The notes under the pieces are model-generated. The model was not told where the DNA came from. It did not search any database and saw only the letters and a program-made list of their open reading frames with translations. Shown here piece by piece: positions 55,102 to 64,000 of a stretch of DNA of 64,000 nt. Within the stretch, counting starts at the first letter, position 1. The number at the start of each line of letters is the position of its first letter. The stretch is taken from assembly GCA_900468535.1 (NCBI GenBank), contig UBTY01000017.1, forward strand, positions 18,506-82,505, read 5' to 3'. Source of the DNA: Hyphomicrobiales bacterium. Lineage in GTDB: Bacteria > Pseudomonadota > Alphaproteobacteria > Rhizobiales > Rhizobiaceae. The translations under genes and the position numbers were made by a program.

Positions 55102-55339
55102 AGCGCCGCGCGTCTCCAAGGACGCCCTATCCTATTGAATCGACGTATCAGGCTTGCCGAGAACCGATGCCGATTTTCGGGTCGATGCTGTGGGGATTTG
55201 ACCTGACGGGTCAGCGGTGCCATGTTTCACCGACGGACGTGTGATGGCTTTCCCTGCTGCCGCACCGGCCTGCCCACATGACCTCCTTGCATTGCAGACT
55301 TGCCCACCGTGCCCGATTGACGAAAACGGAGAGTGTTCG

Positions 55340-56395
55340 ATGCCAGGCCCGTCGCAGTCGCAGCGTTCCGCTCTGGGATCTCTGGTGCTGATTGCAGCCG
55401 TGGTCGGCTGTGGCGCCGCCGCATTCGCCTACACCGCCGGCTGGCTTTCCCCCGATCGTCTTACGTCGACAAAACTCGTCAGCGCGCTTGCGCCTCCCGG
55501 CGGCCCGACCCTGGGGCATCGGCGCAATCACGCAAAAGGCATCTGTTTTACCGGCGTGTTCGAAGCGAACGGAAATGCTAGCGAGCTTTCGCGAGCGACG
55601 GTTTTCGCAACCGGACAGTATCCGGTCGTCGGGCGCTTCAATCTTGCAACGCCTGACCCTGACGCGGCCGATCCCACGGTAAGGGTGCGTGGTATCGGCG
55701 TGCAGATTTCGGCGCCCGATGGAGGCGTCTGGCGGATGGCGATGATCGATCCTCCCGTCTTTGCGGCTTCCACGCCGCAGGGGTTTTACGACCTGCTGCA
55801 GGCGTCGGGTAGCAAGGATCCGGCGGCGATGAAGGCCTTCGTGGCAGCGCATCCGGAATTCCCGGCGTTTGTCGAGTGGGCGACGAAGGCGCCCTGGACG
55901 GCCAGTTACGCCGAGGTGACGTTCAACAGCCTCAACGCGTTCATCTTCACCGATGCTTCAGGCACGGACCATGCCGTGCGTTGGTCTTGGCGACCGGAGG
56001 CGCCGGCGACGCCCATCACCGCCGAGGATTTCGCCAAACTCGGGCCCAATCATCTTGAGGACGATATTGCCGAGCGCGTTGGGAAGTCACCTCAGCGCTG
56101 GACACTCGTGCTGACGGTAGCCGAGCCCTCCGATCCGACATCGGATCCGACCAAGGCCTGGCCGCCGGAGCGGCGCACTGTCGAAGCCGGAACCCTGTCG
56201 GTGCAGAAAATCGAGCCGGAAGCCGACGGACCTTGCCGCGACATCAATTTCGATCCGACCATTCTGCCTGATGGCATCAAGGTTTCCGACGATCCGTTCC
56301 CGGCAGCCCGCTCGGCGGCCTACGCCAAGTCCTTCGATCTGCGGACCGCCGAAGCGAGCCACTATCCCCGAACTGCAGGGAGCGCGAAGCCATGA
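55340..56395 (+). CDS. Catalase-family (mono-functional-like) peroxidase, exported/anchored
   Basis: 351 residues, short for a catalase. N-terminal hydrophobic helix (about 11-33) could be a signal or membrane anchor; the ATG at 55340 has GGAGAG upstream. Catalase fold features: distal His in GHRRNHAKGICFTG, Asn in FNSLNAF, proximal heme Tyr in ARSAAYAKSF (R-x3-Y). Resembles SrpA-type catalase-like periplasmic proteins. It overlaps the next gene (cytochrome b561) by 4 bases, so the two probably work together in peroxide or electron handling. Confidence 0.92.
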   Translation: MPGPSQSQRSALGSLVLIAAVVGCGAAAFAYTAGWLSPDRLTSTKLVSALAPPGGPTLGHRRNHAKGICFTGVFEANGNASELSRATVFATGQYPVVGRFNLATPDPDAADPTVRVRGIGVQISAPDGGVWRMAMIDPPVFAASTPQGFYDLLQASGSKDPAAMKAFVAAHPEFPAFVEWATKAPWTASYAEVTFNSLNAFIFTDASGTDHAVRWSWRPEAPATPITAEDFAKLGPNHLEDDIAERVGKSPQRWTLVLTVAEPSDPTSDPTKAWPPERRTVEAGTLSVQKIEPEADGPCRDINFDPTILPDGIKVSDDPFPAARSAAYAKSFDLRTAEASHYPRTAGSAKP

Positions 56396-56946
56396 AAGGC
56401 ACACACGCCCAATTCACCTTCGTTCAGCGGCTGCTCCACTGGCTGATGGCAGCAGGCATTCTGGCGATGCTGTTCATCGGGGTCGGCATGGTGTCCACCA
56501 TCGGGCGGGAATATGTGCCGTTGCTGGTGACGCACAAGACGCTCGGCATCGCCATTCTTGTCCTTGCGTTGCTTCGTCTTGTCGTTCGCTTCATCTCCGG
56601 TTCGCCGAAATTGCCCGCCGATCTTCCTGAACCGATGAAGCTCGCCGCCTATCTGTCCCACGTCGCCCTGTATCTTCTGATGATCGGCATGCCTGTCATC
56701 GGCTGGGCGATGATGTCGGCCGCTGCCTATCCGATCGTGCTCTATGGGGGTATCCGGCTCCCGCCGATCCTGCCGCAGAGCGACAGTTTGCACGCGCTCC
56801 TTTGGAACGCGCATTTCTATCTGGCCTTTGCCTTCTTCGCGCTCGTATTGCTGCATATCGCTGCCGCACTGTTTCACGGGCTCGTTCGTCGCGACGGAGT
56901 TCTCCAGACGATGCTGCCTGTCGGCGGCAACGATCGGTCGCAATAA
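56392..56946 (+). CDS. Cytochrome b561
   Basis: 184 residues, four hydrophobic helices. Heme-ligand candidates: His16 in QRLLHWLMA, His48 in VTHKTLG, and two further histidines (HVALYL, LLHIAAALFHG). Transfers electrons from quinol or reduces superoxide in this family. ATGA overlap with the catalase-like gene shows translational coupling. Such catalase-like/cytochrome b561 pairs are common in proteobacteria. Confidence 0.94.
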   Translation: MKGTHAQFTFVQRLLHWLMAAGILAMLFIGVGMVSTIGREYVPLLVTHKTLGIAILVLALLRLVVRFISGSPKLPADLPEPMKLAAYLSHVALYLLMIGMPVIGWAMMSAAAYPIVLYGGIRLPPILPQSDSLHALLWNAHFYLAFAFFALVLLHIAAALFHGLVRRDGVLQTMLPVGGNDRSQ

Positions 56947-57008
56947 GCCCGACCAGCATTGCGATAAGGAGAGTTCTGGCTATATGGGCCGGCTGAAAGG
57001 AAACGGTC

Positions 57009-57737
57009 ATGGCCCAGAACATCTACGACAAGCCCGAGTTCTTCGAGGGATACAGCCAGCTTTCGCGCTCGCTATACGGTCTTGATGGCGCCGCCGAATG
57101 GGAATCGATCCGTGCGGTGTTGCCCAAACTGGCTGGCAAGCGGATCGTCGACCTCGGTTGCGGCTTCGGCTGGTTTGCCCGCTATGCAGCCGGTCAGGGT
57201 GCTGCGGGCGTGCTCGGTTTCGATATCTCCGAGCGAATGATCGAGCGCGCAAGACTCGAAACCGGTGATTCGACCGTTCGTTACGAAATTGCCGATCTTG
57301 AAACGCTGGTGCTGCCGCCGGCATCCTTCGATCTCGCTTATAGCTCCTTGGCATTCCACTACATCGAGGATTTTGGCAGGCTCGCTACCACTGTCCACAA
57401 TGCGCTTGTCGCGGGTGGCGATTTTGTCTTCACGATTGAACACCCGATCTACATGGCGCCGGCCAAACCCGCCTGGACTGCAGACGGGGAGGGACGCCGG
57501 ATCTGGCCGCTGGACGGCTATTCGCGCGAGGGCAAGCGTACGACGGACTGGCTCGCCAAGGGTGTCGTCAAATACCACCGCACACTTGGGACGACGCTCA
57601 ATACTCTGATTGGGAAGGGCTTTTCGATCCGGCATGTCGAGGAGTGGCGACCGAGTGACGAGCAGCTTGGCGCACATCCTGAATGGGCTGAGGAGATGGA
57701 TCGACCGATGTTCCTGTTGATCGCTGCTCAGTGCTGA
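57009..57737 (+). CDS. Class I SAM-dependent methyltransferase
   Basis: 242 residues. SAM motif [19 protein letters not shown] (about 47-65), post-I acidic in [10 protein letters not shown], motif II region [27 protein letters not shown]. This is the broad UbiE/Coq5-like (Methyltransf_11) type; substrate unknown. Intact, cytoplasmic. It starts 62 bases after the cytochrome gene and is separate from kbl by 70 bases. Confidence 0.9.
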   Translation: MAQNIYDKPEFFEGYSQLSRSLYGLDGAAEWESIRAVLPKLAGKRIVDLGCGFGWFARYAAGQGAAGVLGFDISERMIERARLETGDSTVRYEIADLETLVLPPASFDLAYSSLAFHYIEDFGRLATTVHNALVAGGDFVFTIEHPIYMAPAKPAWTADGEGRRIWPLDGYSREGKRTTDWLAKGVVKYHRTLGTTLNTLIGKGFSIRHVEEWRPSDEQLGAHPEWAEEMDRPMFLLIAAQC

Positions 57738-57807
57738 GGATGGCAAGACAGGCGTGTGGCTATGTGCTAGTGCAGGGCACCGGGAACCATCACAAGAAGG
57801 GCATCCA

Positions 57808-58995
57808 ATGACCTCGCACTTCCTCTCCCACCTCCGAACAGAACTTTCCGCCTTGAAGGATGCCGGACTTTACAAGTCGGAGCGCGTCATCACCTCGAAA
57901 CAATCCGGCGAGATCGCGGTTGCTTCAGGCGAGCGGGTTTTGAATTTCTGCGCCAACAACTATCTCGGGCTCGCCGACAATGAAGAGCTTGCAGAGGCCG
58001 GAAAGAAGGCGCTCGACCGCTACGGCTACGGCATGGCCTCGGTGCGCTTCATCTGCGGCACGCAGGAAGAGCACAAGCAGCTTGAGGCTCGGATTTCCTC
58101 CTTCCTCGGCATGGAAGATACAATCCTCTACTCGTCCTGTTTCGACGCCAATGGCGGTCTCTTCGAGACGCTGCTCGGTGAAGAAGATGCGATCATCTCG
58201 GACGCGCTGAACCATGCCTCGATCATCGATGGCGTGCGCCTCTCCAAGGCCAAGCGCTTCCGTTACGCCAACAACGACATGAAGGCGCTGGAGGAGGAGC
58301 TGAAGAAGGCGGAAGGCAGCCGCTTCAAGCTGATCGCCACCGACGGCGTGTTTTCGATGGATGGCATCATCGCCAACCTGCAGGGTGTCTGCGACCTCGC
58401 CGAGAAGTATGGGGCGATGGTCATGGTCGACGACAGTCATGCCGTCGGTTTCGTCGGCAAGCATGGACGTGGCTCGGCTGAATATTGCGGAGTTGAGGGC
58501 CGGGTCGACATCATCACTGGCACGCTCGGCAAGGCGCTGGGCGGGGCTTCCGGCGGCTATACGTCGGCCAAGGCGGAGGTTGTTGACTGGTTGCGGCAGC
58601 GCTCGCGCCCTTATCTCTTCTCGAACACATTGGCGCCGGTCATTGCGGCTGCGTCGCTCAAGGTCTTCGATCTGATCGACAACGGCGATGCCTTGCGCGA
58701 GCGGCTCGCCTCCAACGCGACGCTGTTCCGCTCCGAAATGACCAAGCTCGGCTTCACGCTGGCGGGCGAGGGCCATCCGATCATTCCGGTCATGCTCGGC
58801 GATGCGAAACTGGCGCAGGATATGGCGGCGCTGATGCTTGACAAGGGCGTATACGTGATCGGCTTTTCCTTCCCCGTCGTGCCGAAGGGACAGGCGCGTA
58901 TCCGCACGCAGATGTCGGCGGCGCATTCGCGTGCGGATGTCGAGCGGACGATCGCGGCCTTCGCGGAGGCTGGCCGTGAACTTGGAGTCATTTAA
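57808..58995 (+). CDS. kbl: 2-amino-3-ketobutyrate CoA ligase (glycine C-acetyltransferase)
   Basis: 395 residues from ATG 57808 with AAGAAGGG upstream. PLP enzyme cleaving 2-amino-3-oxobutyrate with CoA to glycine and acetyl-CoA, the second step of threonine catabolism. Seen: [26 protein letters not shown], and the PLP lysine Lys242 in [16 protein letters not shown]. It is followed 21 bases later by tdh, the enzyme of the first step. Confidence 0.97.
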   Translation: MTSHFLSHLRTELSALKDAGLYKSERVITSKQSGEIAVASGERVLNFCANNYLGLADNEELAEAGKKALDRYGYGMASVRFICGTQEEHKQLEARISSFLGMEDTILYSSCFDANGGLFETLLGEEDAIISDALNHASIIDGVRLSKAKRFRYANNDMKALEEELKKAEGSRFKLIATDGVFSMDGIIANLQGVCDLAEKYGAMVMVDDSHAVGFVGKHGRGSAEYCGVEGRVDIITGTLGKALGGASGGYTSAKAEVVDWLRQRSRPYLFSNTLAPVIAAASLKVFDLIDNGDALRERLASNATLFRSEMTKLGFTLAGEGHPIIPVMLGDAKLAQDMAALMLDKGVYVIGFSFPVVPKGQARIRTQMSAAHSRADVERTIAAFAEAGRELGVI

Positions 58996-59016
58996 AGGGT
59001 TTGGGAGAGTAAGATC

Positions 59017-60054
59017 ATGTCGAACATGATGAGGGCACTGGTCAAGGCAAAGCCGGAGGTCGGGCTTTGGATGGAACACGTTCCGGTTCCCGAGGTCGGG
59101 CCGAACGACGTGCTGATCAAGGTCAAGAAGTCGGCGATCTGCGGCACCGATGTCCATATCTGGAACTGGGATCAGTGGGCGCAGAAGACCATTCCGGTCC
59201 CCATGGTCGTCGGACACGAGTTCTGCGGCGAGATCGCTCAGATCGGATCCGCGGTGACGAAATATCACGTCGGCGAGCGTGTTTCCGGTGAAGGGCACAT
59301 CGTTTGCGGCAAGTGCCGAAACTGTCGTGCGGGCAGGGGCCATCTCTGCCGCAATACGCTTGGCGTCGGCGTCAACCGCCCGGGCTCTTTCGGAGAGTTC
59401 GTCTGCATTCCCGAGGCAAATGTGGTGCCTATCCCGGACGATATTCCGGATGAGATCGCGGCGATCTTCGACCCGTTCGGCAATGCGGTGCACACGGCGC
59501 TGTCCTTCGATCTCGTCGGCGAGGACGTGCTGGTGACCGGCGCCGGGCCGATCGGCATCATGGGTGCGCTGGTTGCGAAGCGTTCAGGCGCCCGCAAGGT
59601 GGTCATCACGGATATCAACCCGCACCGGCTGGATCTTGCCCGCAAGCTCGGCATCGATCACGTTGTCGATGCCTCGAAAGAGAACCTTTCCGACGTGATG
59701 AAGTCGATCGGGATGACTGAGGGCTTCGACGTCGGGCTGGAAATGTCAGGCGCAGCACCTGCCTTCCGCGACATGATCGACAAGATGAACAATGGCGGCA
59801 AGATCGCCATTCTCGGCATCGCGCCGGCCGGATTCGAGATCGACTGGAACAAAGTGATCTTCAAGATGCTTAACCTGAAAGGCATCTACGGCCGGGAGAT
59901 GTTTGAGACCTGGTACAAGATGATTGCGTTCGTGCAGGGAGGCCTGGATCTTTCGCAGGTCATCACGCATCGGATCGGAATAGACGATTTCCGGGAGGGG
60001 TTCGAGGCGATGCGTTCGGGTAATTCCGGCAAGGTGGTCATGGACTGGAACTGA
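59017..60054 (+). CDS. tdh: L-threonine 3-dehydrogenase
   Basis: 345 residues. Zn-dependent MDR dehydrogenase oxidising threonine to 2-amino-3-oxobutyrate, with Kbl. Catalytic zinc ligands Cys42 (ICGTDVHIW), His67-Glu68 (VGHEFCG), structural zinc [18 protein letters not shown] site [15 protein letters not shown]. Followed after 9 bases by the GFA-family gene, so kbl-tdh-GFA may be one transcript. Confidence 0.97.
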   Translation: MSNMMRALVKAKPEVGLWMEHVPVPEVGPNDVLIKVKKSAICGTDVHIWNWDQWAQKTIPVPMVVGHEFCGEIAQIGSAVTKYHVGERVSGEGHIVCGKCRNCRAGRGHLCRNTLGVGVNRPGSFGEFVCIPEANVVPIPDDIPDEIAAIFDPFGNAVHTALSFDLVGEDVLVTGAGPIGIMGALVAKRSGARKVVITDINPHRLDLARKLGIDHVVDASKENLSDVMKSIGMTEGFDVGLEMSGAAPAFRDMIDKMNNGGKIAILGIAPAGFEIDWNKVIFKMLNLKGIYGREMFETWYKMIAFVQGGLDLSQVITHRIGIDDFREGFEAMRSGNSGKVVMDWN

Positions 60055-60063
60055 GGAGGAACG

Positions 60064-60411
60064 ATGCTTTACGAGGGAAGCTGCCATTGCGGCAACATCG
60101 AGTTTGAGGTGGAAGGTGAGTTCACGTCCGCGCTTGATTGCAACTGCTCGCTCTGCCGGCGGCGCGGCGGGCTCTTGGCCTTCGTGCCACGCGACAAGTT
60201 CACACTGAAGACGCCACGCGAAAACCTGTCGACTTACACATTCAATACTCACAGCATCCAGCACCGCTTCTGCGGAACGTGCGGTGTTGCACCCTTCGCC
60301 GAGGCGCAGATGCCGAATGGAGCCGAAATGGCTTGCATTAACGTCCGCTGTATTCCCGCAGTCGACCTTGCAAGTCTGGAGATCCAACCCTGGGACGGGC
60401 AGTCCCATTAA
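60064..60411 (+). CDS. GFA family (glutathione-dependent formaldehyde-activating-like) zinc protein
   Basis: 115 residues. Zinc cysteines in GSCHCGNIEF (7-9), CNCSLCRRRG (32-37) and FCGTCGVAPF, the GFA pattern. Despite the name, the family role is not settled; links to formaldehyde or thiol chemistry are inferred. Threonine or glycine breakdown could produce one-carbon units, which gives a possible link to the upstream tdh (inference). Confidence 0.9.
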   Translation: MLYEGSCHCGNIEFEVEGEFTSALDCNCSLCRRRGGLLAFVPRDKFTLKTPRENLSTYTFNTHSIQHRFCGTCGVAPFAEAQMPNGAEMACINVRCIPAVDLASLEIQPWDGQSH

Positions 60412-60867
60412 CTTTCGAGCCGCATCAGAAAACTGGCGGCGGGCGTTTAGAATCTTGGCGGCAACTTTGCCGTTCAGGAAGAACGCCTGCCGCTCTTGTC
60501 TTCTTCTGGTGACATCCTATTTATGTTTGGCAATCGCTTGAGCGGTTCCGAGCCTGTGGATAAGGCTTTTTCCGGGTTTTCCGATGCTTTTTTTCCAGAA
60601 AAGCTTGACGAGAACAAAAATTGTGGGAATCACCGTTCAACTTGGAAAGCGGTGAACTGGGTCAAGGGCGGATCGCACAACCATGGCCGGACATTTGATG
60701 ACAATAAAGCTCTGTCGTCCGGCGCCGGCAATCGTGGTTAATCAGGCATTAAATCTCATCCCATTAGTTGGGAGCATGTGATTCGAGACGATCGTGTGCG
60801 GCGTATCGCCTGCTTACGGTCGTCCACTGCGGCGAGTTTGAATAGCGTCAGGAAGGCGACGATATAA
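60412..60867. other. Intergenic region (456 bases) between GFA gene and rpoD
   Basis: Contains the nested hairpin at 60436-60493, a T-rich stretch (60580-60595), a dyad GTTCA-N13-TGAAC near 60635-60658, and the rpoD leader. No further gene found. Confidence 0.55.
60436..60493. terminator. Two-tier hairpin downstream of GFA gene
   Basis: Outer arms GCGGCGGGCGTT (60436-60447) and AACGCCTGCCGC (60482-60493), one G-U pair. Inside, CGGCAA (60459-60464) and TTGCCG (60467-60472) form a second stem. It is followed by TCTTGTCTTCTTCT. Probably the terminator of kbl-tdh-GFA. Confidence 0.55.
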
Positions 60868-62922
60868 ATGGCAACCAAGGTCAAAGAGAACGAAGAAGCG
60901 GAAGTCGAACGCGACGGCGGTACCGACGGCCCTCTTCTTGATCTTTCCGATGACGCGGTCAAGAAGATGATCAAGGCCGCGAAGAAGCGCGGCTATGTGA
61001 CGATGGACGAGCTGAACGCCGTCCTTCCGTCCGAAGAAGTGACGTCCGAGCAGATCGAAGACACGATGGCAATGCTGTCCGACATGGGCATCAACGTCAT
61101 CGAGGACGAAGAAGCCGAAGAGGCTGGCGCCACCGGCGGCGACGACGACGATTCCGGCTCCGACGACGACAACGAAGGCGGTGAACTCGCACCTTCCAGC
61201 GGTACCGCACTTGCGACCGCGAAAAAGAAGGAACCGACCGACCGTACCGACGACCCGGTTCGCATGTACCTGCGCGAAATGGGCTCGGTGGAGCTTCTGT
61301 CGCGCGAAGGTGAAATCGCGATCGCCAAGCGCATCGAGGCCGGCCGCGAAACGATGATCGGTGGCCTCTGTGAGAGCCCGTTGACGTTCCAGGCGCTTAT
61401 CATCTGGCGCGATGAACTCAACGAAGGCACGACGCTGCTGCGCGAGATCATCGATCTCGAAACCACCTATTCCGGTCCTGAGGCCAAGGCTGCACCGCAG
61501 TTCCAAAGCCCCGAGAAGATCGAGGCTGACCGCAAGGCTGCCGAGGAAAAGGAAAAGACGCGCCGGACCCGTTCGGGCGACGACGACATCACCAATGTCG
61601 GCGGCGAAGGCCTGCCTCCGGAAGAGGAAGAAGAGGACGAAGACGAGTCCAACCTGTCGCTCGCCGCCATGGAAGCGGAACTGCGCCCACAGGTCATGGA
61701 AACGCTCGACGTCATCGCCGAGACCTACAAGAAGCTTCGCAAGCTGCAGGACCAGCAGGTCGAGCAGCGCCTGGCCGCTACCGGCACGCTGTCATCAGCT
61801 CAGGAGCGCCGCTACAAGGAACTCAAGGATGAGCTCATCAAGGCCGTCAAGTCTCTGTCGCTGAACCAGAACCGCGTCGACGCTCTCGTCGAGCAGCTCT
61901 ACGACATTTCCAAGCGACTGATGCAGAACGAAGGCCGCCTGCTGCGTCTGGCTGAATCCTATGGCGTCAAGCGCGATAGCTTCCTCGAGCAGTATCAGGG
62001 CGCCGAACTCGACCCGAACTGGATGAAGTCGATCGGCAATCTGGCTGCGCGCGGCTGGAAGGAATTCGCCAAGAGCGAAAACACGACGATCCGCGACATC
62101 CGCCAGGAGATCCAGAACCTCGCAACGGAAACCGGCATTTCGATCGCCGAATTCCGCCGCATCGTGTCGATGGTGCAGAAGGGCGAGCGCGAAGCGCGTA
62201 TCGCCAAGAAGGAAATGGTCGAAGCGAACCTTCGCCTCGTCATCTCCATCGCCAAGAAGTACACGAACCGTGGTCTGCAGTTCCTCGACCTCATTCAGGA
62301 AGGCAACATCGGCCTGATGAAGGCGGTCGACAAGTTCGAATACCGCCGTGGTTACAAGTTCTCGACCTATGCGACGTGGTGGATCCGTCAGGCGATCACC
62401 CGTTCGATCGCCGACCAGGCCCGCACGATCCGTATTCCGGTGCATATGATCGAAACGATCAACAAGATCGTTCGTACCTCGCGCCAGATGCTGCACGAAA
62501 TCGGTCGCGAGCCGACTCCGGAAGAACTGGCCGAAAAGCTCGCCATGCCGCTCGAAAAGGTTCGCAAGGTCCTGAAGATCGCCAAGGAGCCGATCTCGCT
62601 GGAAACGCCTGTCGGTGACGAAGAAGATTCGCACCTCGGCGATTTCATCGAGGACAAGAACGCGCTTCTGCCGATCGACGCCGCCATCCAGGCGAACCTG
62701 CGCGAGACGACAACCCGCGTTCTGGCTTCGCTCACGCCTCGCGAAGAGCGCGTGCTGCGCATGCGCTTCGGCATCGGTATGAACACCGACCACACGCTCG
62801 AGGAAGTCGGCCAGCAGTTCTCGGTTACCCGTGAACGTATCCGCCAGATCGAAGCGAAGGCGTTGCGCAAGCTGAAGCACCCGAGCCGCAGCCGCAAGCT
62901 GCGTTCGTTCCTCGACAGCTAA
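60868..62922 (+). CDS. rpoD: RNA polymerase primary sigma factor RpoD (sigma 70)
   Basis: 684 residues, typical for rhizobial RpoD. Region 1.1 in the N-terminus, acidic stretch (about 83-110), non-conserved region with acidic/Glu tracts ([13 protein letters not shown]), then regions 2-4: [29 protein letters not shown]...[15 protein letters not shown], and region 4.2 [35 protein letters not shown] precedes the start. Terminator follows 25 bases after the stop. Confidence 0.98.
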   Translation: MATKVKENEEAEVERDGGTDGPLLDLSDDAVKKMIKAAKKRGYVTMDELNAVLPSEEVTSEQIEDTMAMLSDMGINVIEDEEAEEAGATGGDDDDSGSDDDNEGGELAPSSGTALATAKKKEPTDRTDDPVRMYLREMGSVELLSREGEIAIAKRIEAGRETMIGGLCESPLTFQALIIWRDELNEGTTLLREIIDLETTYSGPEAKAAPQFQSPEKIEADRKAAEEKEKTRRTRSGDDDITNVGGEGLPPEEEEEDEDESNLSLAAMEAELRPQVMETLDVIAETYKKLRKLQDQQVEQRLAATGTLSSAQERRYKELKDELIKAVKSLSLNQNRVDALVEQLYDISKRLMQNEGRLLRLAESYGVKRDSFLEQYQGAELDPNWMKSIGNLAARGWKEFAKSENTTIRDIRQEIQNLATETGISIAEFRRIVSMVQKGEREARIAKKEMVEANLRLVISIAKKYTNRGLQFLDLIQEGNIGLMKAVDKFEYRRGYKFSTYATWWIRQAITRSIADQARTIRIPVHMIETINKIVRTSRQMLHEIGREPTPEELAEKLAMPLEKVRKVLKIAKEPISLETPVGDEEDSHLGDFIEDKNALLPIDAAIQANLRETTTRVLASLTPREERVLRMRFGIGMNTDHTLEEVGQQFSVTRERIRQIEAKALRKLKHPSRSRKLRSFLDS

Positions 62923-62947
62923 GATCTTCTGCAGAGAAAACCATTCG

Positions 62948-62974
62948 AAAGCCGGGCCTTGTGCCCGGCTTTTG
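62948..62974 (+). terminator. rpoD terminator
   Basis: AAAGCCGGGC, CTTGT loop, GCCCGGCTTTTG, then CTTTTGG. Confidence 0.9.
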
Positions 62975-63121
62975 CTTTTGGCGACTCCGTCGCTGTTTCT
63001 TGTTGTCAGGGTGCGACAGGAGTAAAATGTCGCTCACGGGGGAAGGGGCCGGCCACAGCGCATGAGCGACGGTCGCAATAGCCTGTTGCGTGGGCCAAGA
63101 CCCTCCGTCGGGAGGTGTGCA

Positions 63122-63415
63122 ATGACCACTTACATCGTGCTTATCAACTGGACGGATCAGGGCATTCGCAACGTTCGCGACTCGGCAAAGCGCCTGGACG
63201 CAGCCAAGAAGCTTCTGGGCGACATGGGCGGTTCGTTCCAGCAATTCTTTCTCACGCTTGGCGATCATGACATGGTGGCCGTCTGCGATGCGCCTGATGA
63301 TGCTGTAATGGCGCGTTTTGGTCTTTCTCTTGGCATGGGCGGAAATGTGCGTACGCGTACGCTCAAGGCGTTTCCGGAGGCAGCATATCGCGAAATCATA
63401 GGGTCACTCGGGTAG
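63122..63415 (+). CDS. GYD domain protein
   Basis: 97 residues from ATG 63122 with GGGAGG upstream. Matches the GYD family (dimeric alpha+beta barrel): MTTYIVLINWTDQGIRNVRDSAKRLDAAKKLLGDMGG, then LTLGDHDMVAVCDAPDD. Function of the family unknown. Single gene between rpoD and the right-edge gene. Confidence 0.92.
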   Translation: MTTYIVLINWTDQGIRNVRDSAKRLDAAKKLLGDMGGSFQQFFLTLGDHDMVAVCDAPDDAVMARFGLSLGMGGNVRTRTLKAFPEAAYREIIGSLG

Positions 63416-63544
63416 CGGGTCGCAACCTGGCTAGCCTTGCGGGCGCCGCAGGACGGCGGCGTCGGCAAGGCGTTGTCGCTACAAACTCCCTGCTCTTATT
63501 CTCCACGCAGTCTGAGCTCTCCGATTGAAACCGAGAAGGCGCTG

Positions 63545-63637
63545 ATGCCGAGATTGGCGGGTTTATCTGTTGGTGCTCTGCTTTTAACGGCGCTCGATGT
63601 GCTTTTTTTGTTTTCCGGCTTGATGGCGCCTTCTTAA
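63545..63637 (+). CDS. Possible 30-residue single-pass membrane protein
   Basis: ATG 63545 opens MPRLAGLSVGALLLTALDVL followed by a hydrophobic tail ending SGLMAPS, long enough for one membrane helix. No clear ribosome site and no family, so it may be chance. Confidence 0.25.
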   Translation: MPRLAGLSVGALLLTALDVLFLFSGLMAPS

Positions 63638-63680
63638 ACGGCCACATCGGGATTGGATCGACGGAGCGTAGCGGGCAGGC

Positions 63681-64000
63681 ATGCCGAGAATACTGGAAAG
63701 GCGTTTGGGAGTATTCGGCTGGGGCGTCTTTGCCTCCGTGCTGCTTCACCTTGTCGTCGTCGGAGCCTTCTTCCTGAAGCTGCCTGATATGCCTCAGCCG
63801 CAGGAAGAGGAGGCGGTGAGTGTTGACCTTGTGCCGCCGCCTGAAGAGAAGAAGCCCGAAGAACCGAAGCCTGAGGAAAAGCCTCCCGAGCTGAAGATGC
63901 CGGATGAGAAGCAGGAGGAGAAGAAGGCGGAGGAAAAGAAGGCCGAAGAAAAGCCTGCTGAGCCTCCACCGCCACCACCGCCGCCGCCGGAAAAGAAGCC
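63681..64000 (+). CDS. TonB/TolA-like or DUF930-like envelope protein, N-terminal part (cut by right edge)
   Basis: Open from ATG 63681 to the window end (106 codons seen, no stop). N-terminus MPRILERRLGVFGWGVFASV is followed by LLHLVVVGAFFLKL, one inner-membrane helix. A long Pro/Glu/Lys-rich region then starts at about residue 35 and ends in a run of prolines. This layout fits TonB, TolA or the rhizobial DUF930 proteins; without the C-terminal domain I cannot choose. Confidence 0.75.
   Translation, partial: MPRILERRLGVFGWGVFASVLLHLVVVGAFFLKLPDMPQPQEEEAVSVDLVPPPEEKKPEEPKPEEKPPELKMPDEKQEEKKAEEKKAEEKPAEPPPPPPPPPEKK

Noticed and set aside
53482..55119. 545-codon open frame on the minus strand
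   Set aside because: Antisense shadow of recQ.
57925..59493. 522-codon open frame on the minus strand
   Set aside because: Antisense to kbl and tdh, which are clear genes.

Overview
The window looks like chromosomal core DNA of a Rhizobiales/Rhizobiaceae bacterium (Rhizobium, Agrobacterium or Sinorhizobium type). The basis is high GC with strong third-position G/C, plus several group-typical markers: a BA14K protein, a C-terminal YVYQ-type DUF1236 protein, the PetP/PetR regulator pair, and the gene order arsR / tandem sRNAs / lsrB / trxB / lrp / lpsB / greA / carB. I see no IS elements, prophage, CRISPR, tRNA or rRNA.

Layout. 1-6.9 kb: fragment of a thioredoxin-fold-like gene, a Kazal-domain lipoprotein, prs, a lipoprotein, and a leftward run lgt-MidA methyltransferase-pgeF-M24 peptidase-like. 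7-12.7 kb: ubiK-like, ybjN-proC-csaA, then the leftward petP-petR-sensor kinase-DUF1349 group. 13-19.2 kb: small envelope and secreted proteins, an MBL hydrolase, BA14K, a cold shock protein, a DMT transporter, an aldose dehydrogenase and two small membrane proteins. 19.5-25.7 kb: aatA, a diguanylate cyclase, a ChaA-type antiporter, and a LysR/NAD-epimerase divergent pair. 25.7-29.2 kb: an APH(6)-like kinase and an arsR-MFS-old yellow enzyme operon. 29.2-33.9 kb: two tandem AbcR-type sRNAs, lsrB/vtlR, trxB, lrp, lpsB, greA. 34-36.8 kb: a two-gene DNA repair operon (radical SAM protein plus UdgX) behind a LexA box. 36.8-47.7 kb: carB, a zinc alcohol dehydrogenase, a YpfJ metallopeptidase, an AKR/LysR pair, and Tet-type MFS and MATE exporters. 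47.8-64 kb: carA, yqeY, an unknown winged-helix-like protein, a candidate 6S-like RNA, dnaG-recQ, catalase-like/cytochrome b561, a methyltransferase, kbl-tdh-GFA, rpoD, a GYD protein, and the start of a TonB/TolA-like protein cut by the right edge.

The genes mix housekeeping functions (PRPP, carbamoyl phosphate, proline, aspartate and threonine metabolism; primase; sigma 70; transcript cleavage) with stress and envelope functions. The most informative non-coding findings are three. First, the duplicated sRNA locus has a 12-bp inverted repeat at the same distance upstream of each promoter (perfect at one copy, decayed at the other), which fits control by the adjacent LysR regulator. Second, an exact GAAC-N7-GAAC SOS operator lies over the -10 of the radical SAM/UdgX operon. 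Third, a promoter-to-terminator RNA unit of about 158 nt lies upstream of dnaG on the opposite strand. All calls are from reading the sequence and family knowledge; no database search was run.
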